From positions 487,833-494,392 of the forward strand of contig CP070641.1 in the NCBI GenBank assembly GCA_020354085.1: a DNA stretch of 6,560 nucleotides, written 5' to 3'. Within the stretch, counting starts at the first letter, position 1, and the number at the start of each line of letters is the position of its first letter. Position numbers and translations under genes: made by a program. Below the pieces are notes generated by a model. The model was not told the origin of the DNA and did not search any database. It saw only the letters and a list, made by a program, of their open reading frames with translations. Below, one piece after another: positions 1-6,012 of this stretch. The DNA comes from Pseudomonadota bacterium. GTDB lineage: Bacteria; Pseudomonadota; Gammaproteobacteria; Acidiferrobacterales; Sulfurifustaceae.

Positions 1-218
1 ATCTGTTCGTTGATCTTCCAGACCTTGGGCCAGTGCCAGGGCGTGCTAAGAAAGCGGCTGGCAATGTCCCACAGCGTGTCGCCGACTTGCACCGTGTAGC
101 GCTCGGGTCGATCGGGCTTGAGCGCAACCACATCCGAGAGCGCGACCGGGGCGGCGAGTCCGAGCGCCGTCACAACCATAATAAGGGTGGCGGTAAGGCG
201 GTGGCGCAGTGACGACAT
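1..218 (-). CDS. Secreted LysM-domain peptidoglycan-binding protein, TsaP-like (5' part only)
   Basis: The first 72 codons are visible, read leftwards from the ATG at 218-216; the rest lies beyond the left edge. Residues 1-28 look like a Sec signal peptide: arginines at 5 and 7, a hydrophobic stretch at about 10-27, and possible cleavage after ALS28. A LysM domain starts near residue 40, with YTVQVGDTLWDIA at 41-53 followed by the Trp-rich segment PWHWPKVWKIN at 60-70. LysM domains bind the glycan of peptidoglycan, so the product should act in the periplasm. This Trp-rich LysM form, divergent from def, matches the position of Pseudomonas PA0020 (TsaP, a LysM protein associated with the type IV pilus secretin). 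The C-terminal domain that would confirm TsaP is not in the window, so the symbol is left blank. A weak GGAA Shine-Dalgarno-like element precedes the start. Confidence 0.88.
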   Translation of the reverse strand, partial: MSSLRHRLTATLIMVVTALGLAAPVALSDVVALKPDRPERYTVQVGDTLWDIASRFLSTPWHWPKVWKINEQ

Positions 219-248
219 GGTGTTGTATTCCGTGTAAGCTTGGCCGTC

Positions 249-278
249 AGTGTAGTCCAAGTTATCCGCGAGTGCCAC
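249..278 (-). promoter_or_regulatory. Possible sigma-70 promoter for the LysM gene (weak)
   Basis: On the minus strand a -35-like GTGGCA (278-273) and a -10-like TACACT (254-249) are separated by 18 bp. Each matches the consensus at 4 of 6 positions. Transcription would start near 242 and give a leader of about 24 bases. The only support is the match and its place in a divergent gap that must contain a leftward promoter; chance matches of this quality are common. Confidence 0.2.
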
Positions 279-299
279 GCGCACGGCTGCCAAATAGTC

Positions 300-329
300 T
301 TGATATTCAGTGCGATCGGACCCAATAGT
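300..329 (+). promoter_or_regulatory. Possible sigma-70 promoter for the def-fmt-rsmB operon
   Basis: TTGATA at 300-305 matches the -35 consensus at 5 of 6 positions. AATAGT at 324-329 matches the -10 consensus at 4 of 6, with 18 bp between them. The local sequence is more AT-rich than the genes around it. Transcription would start near 336, giving a leader of about 26 bases before the def ATG at 362. A perfect TTGACA also occurs at 338-343, but a -10 box at normal spacing from it would fall on or inside the def start, so it is not preferred. Confidence 0.32.
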
Positions 330-361
330 TAAGCAGTTTGACACCTAGTCCCGATACCGCC

Positions 362-865
362 ATGGCGCTGCTCACGATCCTCCACTATCCAGACCCGCGC
401 CTGCGGCGCAAAGCACAACGCGTGGAACGGGTGACGCCGGAGATTGAGCAGCTGATCGATGACATGGCCGAGACCATGTATGCGGCGCCCGGCATTGGGC
501 TGGCCGCCATTCAGGTCAGCGAGGCCAAGCGAATCGTGGTGATCGACGTTTCCGAAACGCGCGATCAACTGCAAGTCTTCATCAATCCCGAAGTGCTCGA
601 AACCGCGGGCGAACAAACGCTCGAGGAGGGTTGCCTGTCTGTGCCAGGCATCTTCGATGAAGTGACACGCCCTGCGCGCGTGCGCGTGCGCGCCCTCGAT
701 CGAAACGGCGAGCCCTTCGAGCTCGCCGCCGAAGGGTTGCTGGCCACCTGCATACAGCATGAAATCGATCACCTCGACGGCAAGGTGTTCGTCGATTACC
801 TCTCCCGCCTGAAACAGTCGCGCATTCGCAAGAAGCTCGAGAAGCAGCAGCGGCTGGCGATGTAA
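362..865 (+). CDS. def: Peptide deformylase
   Basis: This 167-residue cytoplasmic metalloenzyme removes the N-formyl group from the initiator methionine of new polypeptides. All three family motifs are present in order: GIGLAAIQ at 44-51, EGCLS at 89-93 with metal ligand Cys91, and HEIDH at 133-137 with metal ligands His133 and His137 and catalytic Glu134. The length is close to E. coli Def (169 residues). The ATG at 362 is chosen because it gives the usual N-terminus, MALLTILHYPDPRLR. An in-frame TTG at 338 would add eight residues (MTPSPDTA) not typical of the family and would sit almost at the predicted transcription start. No clear Shine-Dalgarno sequence precedes 362. The gene is the first of the rightward operon and is followed by fmt after 27 bp, the usual pairing of formylation and deformylation genes. 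Confidence 0.97.
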   Translation: MALLTILHYPDPRLRRKAQRVERVTPEIEQLIDDMAETMYAAPGIGLAAIQVSEAKRIVVIDVSETRDQLQVFINPEVLETAGEQTLEEGCLSVPGIFDEVTRPARVRVRALDRNGEPFELAAEGLLATCIQHEIDHLDGKVFVDYLSRLKQSRIRKKLEKQQRLAM

Positions 866-875
866 CGGCCGCTGC
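847..875 (+). repeat. 8-bp perfect inverted repeat across the def stop codon
   Basis: GCAGCGGC (847-854) and GCCGCTGC (868-875) are exact reverse complements with a 13-base loop that contains the def TAA stop (863-865). The transcript could form a GC-rich hairpin between def and fmt. No run of T follows, so it is not an intrinsic terminator, and the operon is expected to read through. It may be chance in GC-rich DNA or a modest RNA processing or stability element. Confidence 0.4.
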
Positions 876-892
876 GCCGAGACAGGCCGCGC

Positions 893-1822
893 ATGAATCT
901 CGTTTTCGCCGGCACCCCGCGTTTCGCGGTACCTGCGCTTGAGGCGCTACTGGCCGCCGGTCATACGATCTGCGCCGTCTATTGTCAACCAGATCGGCCG
1001 GCCGGCCGTGGCCGCAAGCTTGTCGCCGGACCGGTCAAATCCTTGGCGCTTGCACACGGCATCGTGGTGCGCCAGCCAACGACTCTGACGGGCCAGGTAA
1101 ACGATCTCGCGGCACTCGCGCCGGACGCGATGATCGTGATCGCCTACGGCCTGCTCCTGCCGCCCGCGATTCTTGCGGTTCCGCGTCACGGCTGTATTAA
1201 CGTGCACGCCTCGTTGCTTCCGCGCTGGCGCGGCGCCGCACCGATCGCGCGCGCCATCGAGGCCGGTGATCCCACCACGGGTGTCTGCACGATGCGAATG
1301 GAAGCCGGGCTAGACACCGGACCCATCTTCGGTTGCCGCTCAACGGCAATCGGCGAAACTGAGACTGCCGCTACCCTACACGACGGATTGGCCGCATTGG
1401 GCGCCTCTTTGTTGCTCGATACCCTGGTGGGATTGGCGGAGGGCGTCTTACGCCCGCAAGCTCAGGATGCGGCGCTGGCTTGTTACGCGCGCAAACTCAC
1501 TAAGGAAGAGGCGGTGATCGACTGGCAGGAACCGGCGACACACATTCACCGCAAGATTCGCGCGCTCAACCCATGGCCGGTGGCGCAGACGCGGTTTCGC
1601 GATCGCACACTGCGCCTATGGGAGGTTAGCCGCATGATGCCGGCCGAGGCCAGCAGCGAAGTGCCCGGTACTATTCTGCGCGCCAATGCGAGCGGCATCG
1701 TCATCCGCGCGGGTGATGGTCCATTGGGCGTAACCCGGCTGCAATTGGAAGGCGGCAAAGTGGTGTCGGCGGCCGACTTTGCCAACGGCCAGCGGGTAGT
1801 CGCAGGCGAGCGGTTTGGCTGA
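893..1822 (+). CDS. fmt: Methionyl-tRNA formyltransferase
   Basis: This enzyme transfers a formyl group from 10-formyltetrahydrofolate to Met-tRNAfMet so that translation can begin. The 309-residue product is close to the E. coli length of about 315. The N-terminal formyltransferase fold starts with FAGTP at 5-9. It carries the QPDRPAGRGRKL loop at 32-43 that contacts the tRNA in this family. The catalytic residues are all visible: Asn103, His105 and Asp141, with the signature SLLPRWRGAAPI at 107-118. The C-terminal tRNA-binding domain begins near YARKLTKEEAVIDW (198-211) and includes RALNPWP at 223-229. The ATG at 893 has only a weak purine-rich stretch (GAGACAGG) upstream. The stop codon shares one base with the rsmB start, so rsmB translation is probably coupled to it. 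The gene is intact and shows nothing unusual. Confidence 0.98.
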   Translation: MNLVFAGTPRFAVPALEALLAAGHTICAVYCQPDRPAGRGRKLVAGPVKSLALAHGIVVRQPTTLTGQVNDLAALAPDAMIVIAYGLLLPPAILAVPRHGCINVHASLLPRWRGAAPIARAIEAGDPTTGVCTMRMEAGLDTGPIFGCRSTAIGETETAATLHDGLAALGASLLLDTLVGLAEGVLRPQAQDAALACYARKLTKEEAVIDWQEPATHIHRKIRALNPWPVAQTRFRDRTLRLWEVSRMMPAEASSEVPGTILRANASGIVIRAGDGPLGVTRLQLEGGKVVSAADFANGQRVVAGERFG

Positions 1823-3159
1823 TGGGCAACGCGCCGCGCGGTGTGCACCAGGTCGGGCTCTGGAATCCGCGCGCCCATGCCGCGCGCACCGTGGTCGACG
1901 TCGTCGTGCGCGGTCGCTACATCGACACCGCGCTCGCGCACGTCTTCACCATTGCTCCCGCGGATGCCGCGCGCGACAAGGCCTTGGTGCAAGAGTTGGT
2001 GTATGGATGCCTGCGCTGGTATCACCAGCTTGCGGGTCTGGCGCGCCATTGGCTGCGTAAGCCCCTGCGCGCACGTGACGCCGATGTCCACGCCCTGCTA
2101 TTAATTGGCCTCTATCAGTTGCGAGAGCTAAACATTCCGGCCCACGTCGTGGTGAAAGAAACCGTGGCAGCAGCGGAAGCGCTCGGCAAAGATTGGGCGA
2201 AACAACTGATCAACGCCTGTCTGCGAGGCTACCTGCGCGAGCCACATCGCGCCGATACCGTGCACGACGCTGAACTGCGCTGGAGTCATCCGCGTTGGCT
2301 GCTCAAGGAACTGGAACGTGATTATCCGGATCACTGGCAGACTATCGTGCACGCTAACAATGCACGCCCGCCGATGGCTTTGCGTGTGAACCTGGCACAG
2401 TCGTCGCGCGCCGACTACCTTACCGAACTTAACGCTGCCGCCCTCACTGCAACACCTAGCCCATGGTGTGAGAGTGCGCTCGTGCTGGATCAGCCCTGCC
2501 GCGTCGAGTCACTACCAGGTTTCGCGCAGGGTCGCGTGTCCGTACAGGACACCGCCGCCCAATTCGCCGCCCCGCTGCTCGATCCACAGCCCGGGGATCG
2601 CGTGCTCGATGCCTGCGCGGCGCCGGGCGGCAAGACTGTGCATTTGCTCGAACATGCGCGCGGCCGGGCGCAAGTGCTCGCGCTCGATCACGATGCCGCG
2701 CGCGTGGTGCGCATCCGCGAGAATCTGGTACGTGCCGGTCTAACGGCCGACGTGGTAATCGGCGATGCCACCCGGCCGCGGGATTGGTGGGATGGCTGCG
2801 CGTTCGCGCGTATCCTGCTCGATGCACCGTGCTCGGCGAGCGGCGTCATCCGCCGTCACCCCGACATTAAGCTGCGACGCAGACCTGAGGACCTGGCGCG
2901 GCTCACAGCAACCCAGAGTATGCTGCTTGATCGTCTGTGGCCCTTGCTAGAGCCGGGAGGTAAGCTCTTGTACGTGACTTGTTCGGTGCTCGCGTGTGAA
3001 AACGTGGAACAAATCGAGGCCTTCTTGGCGCGCACGCCGCAGGCGGGTGTTTGGCCGATCATCTTACCAGTTGGCCGCGCCTGCCGCGTCGGATGGCAGG
3101 TCTTACCGGGTGAGGAGAACATGGACGGCTTTTACTATGCCGGCGTCACCAAGTATTAG
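1822..3159 (+). CDS. rsmB: 16S rRNA (cytosine(967)-C5)-methyltransferase RsmB
   Basis: The 445-residue enzyme makes m5C967 in 16S rRNA using S-adenosylmethionine. Residues about 18-145 form the NusB-like RNA-binding domain typical of RsmB, followed by the NOL1/NOP2/Sun methyltransferase domain. Motifs seen are DACAAPGGKT at 263-272 (S-adenosylmethionine binding), Asp289 and GDA at 314-316 (cofactor pocket), DAPCSASGVIRRHPDIK at 334-350 with conserved Cys337, and TCS at 386-388, where Cys387 is the expected nucleophile. The end has PGEENMDGFYYA at 429-440, as in E. coli RsmB. The ATG is in a TGATG overlap with the fmt stop. The first 17 or so residues before the NusB-like part form a short leader of no recognised function. 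The last 23 bp overlap the next gene. The usual alternative, RsmF, lacks the NusB-like domain, so RsmB is secure. Confidence 0.97.
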   Translation: MGNAPRGVHQVGLWNPRAHAARTVVDVVVRGRYIDTALAHVFTIAPADAARDKALVQELVYGCLRWYHQLAGLARHWLRKPLRARDADVHALLLIGLYQLRELNIPAHVVVKETVAAAEALGKDWAKQLINACLRGYLREPHRADTVHDAELRWSHPRWLLKELERDYPDHWQTIVHANNARPPMALRVNLAQSSRADYLTELNAAALTATPSPWCESALVLDQPCRVESLPGFAQGRVSVQDTAAQFAAPLLDPQPGDRVLDACAAPGGKTVHLLEHARGRAQVLALDHDAARVVRIRENLVRAGLTADVVIGDATRPRDWWDGCAFARILLDAPCSASGVIRRHPDIKLRRRPEDLARLTATQSMLLDRLWPLLEPGGKLLYVTCSVLACENVEQIEAFLARTPQAGVWPIILPVGRACRVGWQVLPGEENMDGFYYAGVTKY

Positions 3160-3706
3160 ATCCCGCACGTTGTCGGCGCTGGCGCTGGCGACGACACTGG
3201 GAACGGCGCACGCCGACTTCTTGGTCTCAGAAATCGAGGCCACATTGCACGATGGCAGCCTCCGGCTCAGCGGGGCGCTCGATTTAATTCTTACCCCCAA
3301 GGTTGAAGAGGCGCTGGCCAAGGGCATACCGCTCGATGTCGTTATCGGCGTGCGCTTGGATCGAGTGCGTTCGCTGCTGTGGAATGAACGTGCCGGCGCC
3401 TGGACCATGAAGCGTCGCATACGCTTTCATGCCCTATCCGGCCAGTACTTGGTGTCCACGACGGACAAGAGCGCAGAAGCGGTCGAGTCGTTTACCGTGG
3501 CCGCACAAGCCCTCCGTCAGTTGGGGGCCTTGGATGGCATCGCGTTTGCGCTCACCGAGCCGCTACCCAGTGAAGAGCAGTACGAGGTGCAAGTGCGCGT
3601 GTACTTGGACATCGAGTCATTGCCCACCCCCTTGCAGCCGGTGGCCTACACCTCGCTCGCCTGGCACCTCAACAGCGGATGGAGCACATGGAAAGTCGCT
3701 CGCTAA
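3137..3706 (+). CDS. DUF4390 family secreted protein of unknown function
   Basis: The 189-residue product resembles the DUF4390 proteins encoded just before ntrY in many beta- and gammaproteobacteria; no function is established. Residues 1-26 form a plausible Sec signal peptide: Arg8 and Arg10, hydrophobic core at 12-23, cleavage after AHA26. No lipobox cysteine is seen, so a soluble periplasmic protein is more likely than a lipoprotein. The mature part has features expected of the family: LDLILTPKVEEALAKGIPL at 48-66, RIRFHALSGQYLVS at 84-97, a LRQLG helix near 126-130, and a C-terminal SLPTPLQP followed by two tryptophans in SGWSTW. It has no predicted membrane segment after the signal and no catalytic motif I recognise. 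The ATG at 3137 is chosen because it gives the signal peptide; an in-frame upstream start at 2996 would add an arginine-rich out-of-frame shadow of rsmB. It overlaps rsmB by 23 bp and ntrY by 28 bp, so it is probably co-translated with both. Confidence 0.85.
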   Translation: MPASPSIRSRTLSALALATTLGTAHADFLVSEIEATLHDGSLRLSGALDLILTPKVEEALAKGIPLDVVIGVRLDRVRSLLWNERAGAWTMKRRIRFHALSGQYLVSTTDKSAEAVESFTVAAQALRQLGALDGIAFALTEPLPSEEQYEVQVRVYLDIESLPTPLQPVAYTSLAWHLNSGWSTWKVAR

Positions 3707-6012
3707 GACGCTATCTCACCGGCGTGATACCGCTGCTCGCGTTGTCGGTGTTGCTGCTCGCTGCGCTGCTCATGACCAACGCGGCGACGCAGAACTCGGC
3801 GTTGTTCGGCCGCCTCTACTCGGTATTGCTCGTGGTCAACATCGCCGGCATCGGCCTGCTGATCGCGCTGATCGTGCTCAATCTCTTTCGCCTCATCGCC
3901 CAGTATCGGCAGAAAGTCCCGGGCTCACGACTTACCGCGCGGCTGCTCGTTATTCTGGTGGTGCTGTCGGTAGTGCCAGTATCGATCGTGTTCGTATTCT
4001 CGGCGCAGACGCTTAATCGAGGCATCGACAATTGGTTCGACGTGCGCATCGAGCGCGCGCTCGACGACGCTTTGCTGTTGGGGCGGGCGGCGCTCGATGC
4101 GCTCAAGCAGGACCTGGCCAAGGGCGCGCAGGAGATGGCGGCGGAGCTGGAAAGCCTGTCTTACCTCGATCGTGCCGATCGCGGCAGACCACTCATCACG
4201 ACACTCAACTACCTGCGCGAACGGCATGAGGTGAGCGAGATTACGCTTTTCAGCCACGACGCCAAGATCCTCGGTACCAGTATCGACACCGGCCCGGAGG
4301 CCGGGAACTTCGTGCCGGAACGGCCCAATGACGCCGTGTTTGCCCAGGTGCGTCAGGGACAGACCTACGCCGCGGTCGAGGTGGCGGGTCGCAGCGGGTT
4401 GCGCATTCGCGTGGCAGTACCGGTATACACGCGCGATGTCGGCACGGTGCGCGTGCTCCAAGTCATGGAAGTCTTGCCGCCGCGTTACACCAAACTTGGC
4501 GAGAGCGTGCAGAGCGCCTTCGCCGAATATGAAAAGCTCATCTATCTGCGGGGGCCGCTCAAGTTTGGCTTCACTCTCACACTCGGACTCGTCGCACTGG
4601 TCACGATGTTGATTGCGGTGTGGGCTGCGATGGTCTTGGCGCGGCGCGTCACCGCCCCGATCCGCGAACTGGCCGAAGGCACACGCGCGGTGGCCGACGG
4701 CGACTACCGCAAGCAAGTACCGGTCACCAGCCACGACGAGCTCGGCATGCTGGCGGCGTCTTTCAACGACATGACGCGGCGCATCCATCGCGCCCAAACC
4801 CAGTCGAAACGCAGCCAGCGCGAGGCCGAGACCCAACGCGCCTACCTGGAAACCGTGTTAACGCACCTGTCGTCCGGCGTGTTGTCCGTCGATCGGCGCC
4901 AAGTCCTACGTACCCACAATGCCGCCGCCGAGCAGATCTTGGGGGTGGAGCTGAAACAGGCCGTCGGCAAGCCGCTACGCGCCATCGGCACGCAGCATCC
5001 GCTGCTCGCCGGAGTGGTGGATACGATTCAGGGCGCGCTGGCGCGCGCCCAACCCGAGTGGCGCACCGAGGTCGATCTGCTGAACAACGGCAACACCCGG
5101 ACGCTCATTCTGCGTGGCACCCTGCTGCCGGGTTCGAGCGCGCGGCGCGGCGGCTACGTCATCGTGTTCGATGACGTCACTGCACTCATTCAGGCGCAAC
5201 GCGACGCGGCCTGGGCCGAAGTCGCGCGGCGCATGGCGCACGAGATCAAGAACCCGCTCACACCGATTCAGCTATCCGCCGAGCGCATCCGCCATAAGTT
5301 CCTGCGCCAGTTGCCGGAGGCCGAGCGCGCTACCTTGGATCGCTCGACGCGCACCATTGTCGAGCAGGTTGAGTCGCTCAAGTCGCTGGTCAATGCGTTT
5401 TCCGACTACGCGCGCGGCGCACAGATGCAGACCCAGCCGGTCGACCTCAATCGTTTGATCCGCGACGTCGCCGAGCTTTATTCGGCCGATACCGCTGCCG
5501 GTTTCGAGCGCAGCGGCGGACGCGGCGCGGAGATCATCCCCTTGCGTCCGGCGGACGCGGCGCGGCCGGTAGCGCTCGAGTTCGCCTTAGCCGAGGACCT
5601 ACCGAATGTCAGCGTTGACCCGGGCGCTTTGCGTCAAGTGCTGCACAACCTGCTCATCAATGCACGCGATGCGCTCGGGGCTTCGGCCAGCCCCAAGATC
5701 TACATTGCCACGCGCCCACTCACGGTCGGCGATCAGGATTGGGTCGAGCTCAGTGTGCGCGACAATGGGCCGGGTATCCCCGAGGAATTTTTAGCGCGGC
5801 TGTTCGAGCCGTACGTGACCAGCAAAGAACGCGGCACGGGGCTTGGGCTCGCCATCGTCAAACGCATCGTCGATGAGCACGGCGGCCAGATCGAGGCGTT
5901 CAACGTCGCGGACGGCGGTGCCTGCGTTGTCATCCGCCTGCCGATCAAATCGCCGCGCACGCGCGAAACGCCGGCAGCCGGCGCCGCACGGCGCACGGGA
6001 GGCCGCGCGTGA
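3679..6012 (+). CDS. ntrY: Membrane sensor histidine kinase NtrY
   Basis: This 777-residue kinase phosphorylates NtrX; NtrYX systems have been tied to nitrogen metabolism, redox state and envelope functions in different proteobacteria. Membrane segments lie at about 13-33, 45-71, 87-109 and 297-320, leaving residues 110-296 as the likely extracytoplasmic sensor part. A HAMP domain follows at about 319-371, a PAS domain at about 384-505, then the HisKA domain with HEIKNPLTPI (phospho-acceptor His521). The ATPase domain has the N box around Asn661 (LRQVLHNLLINARDAL, 651-666), G1 DNGPGI (695-700), the F box FEPYVTSKERG (709-719) and G2 GTGLGLAIV (719-727), so all catalytic boxes are intact. An extra Gly/Arg/Ala-rich segment at about 601-632 interrupts the start of the ATPase domain, and the tail after 757 is basic and low in complexity. 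Start: ATG 3679 or ATG 3688, which removes only three residues and has GGAT/GGAG purines before it; the two cannot be separated by eye. It overlaps the DUF4390 gene by up to 28 bp and ntrX by 4 bp. Confidence 0.96.
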   Translation: MEHMESRSLRRYLTGVIPLLALSVLLLAALLMTNAATQNSALFGRLYSVLLVVNIAGIGLLIALIVLNLFRLIAQYRQKVPGSRLTARLLVILVVLSVVPVSIVFVFSAQTLNRGIDNWFDVRIERALDDALLLGRAALDALKQDLAKGAQEMAAELESLSYLDRADRGRPLITTLNYLRERHEVSEITLFSHDAKILGTSIDTGPEAGNFVPERPNDAVFAQVRQGQTYAAVEVAGRSGLRIRVAVPVYTRDVGTVRVLQVMEVLPPRYTKLGESVQSAFAEYEKLIYLRGPLKFGFTLTLGLVALVTMLIAVWAAMVLARRVTAPIRELAEGTRAVADGDYRKQVPVTSHDELGMLAASFNDMTRRIHRAQTQSKRSQREAETQRAYLETVLTHLSSGVLSVDRRQVLRTHNAAAEQILGVELKQAVGKPLRAIGTQHPLLAGVVDTIQGALARAQPEWRTEVDLLNNGNTRTLILRGTLLPGSSARRGGYVIVFDDVTALIQAQRDAAWAEVARRMAHEIKNPLTPIQLSAERIRHKFLRQLPEAERATLDRSTRTIVEQVESLKSLVNAFSDYARGAQMQTQPVDLNRLIRDVAELYSADTAAGFERSGGRGAEIIPLRPADAARPVALEFALAEDLPNVSVDPGALRQVLHNLLINARDALGASASPKIYIATRPLTVGDQDWVELSVRDNGPGIPEEFLARLFEPYVTSKERGTGLGLAIVKRIVDEHGGQIEAFNVADGGACVVIRLPIKSPRTRETPAAGAARRTGGRA
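5997..6002 (+). promoter_or_regulatory. Strong ribosome binding site fixing the GTG start of ntrX
   Basis: GGGAGG lies six bases before the GTG at 6009 and inside the last codons of ntrY. It is the clearest Shine-Dalgarno sequence in the window. It supports GTG 6009 as the ntrX start, which also gives the expected N-terminus leading straight into the receiver domain. The site should allow ntrX to be initiated independently as well as by coupling through the GTGA overlap. Confidence 0.8.

Noticed and set aside
237..263. An imperfect inverted repeat (AGCTTGG ... CCAAGTT) in the divergent intergenic region, as a possible operator
   Set aside because: The arms are only five Watson-Crick pairs extended by one G-T mismatch, and no known operator pattern is matched; chance is a sufficient explanation.
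995..1008. A perfect 14-bp palindrome of repeated GGCC/CCGG units in fmt
   Set aside because: It encodes the conserved DRPAGRG loop of Fmt and is explained by Pro/Ala/Gly/Arg codons in a GC-rich genome; there is no sign of a regulatory site.
1546..2091. A 181-codon minus-strand frame across the fmt/rsmB junction
   Set aside because: It is opposite two conserved genes whose motifs are intact, and its translation shows no domain, signal peptide or membrane segment.
2996..3136. A 47-codon upstream extension of the DUF4390 gene
   Set aside because: The added residues are an Arg/Ser-rich out-of-frame reading of rsmB, and would bury the signal peptide that begins at the ATG at 3137.
3925..4836. 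A 303-codon open frame on the minus strand opposite ntrY, the longest antisense frame in the window
   Set aside because: It begins at a TTG without a ribosome binding site, its product is a His/Arg/Gln-rich mix with no recognisable domain, and it is opposite a well-supported kinase gene. Long antisense frames are expected in GC-rich coding DNA.
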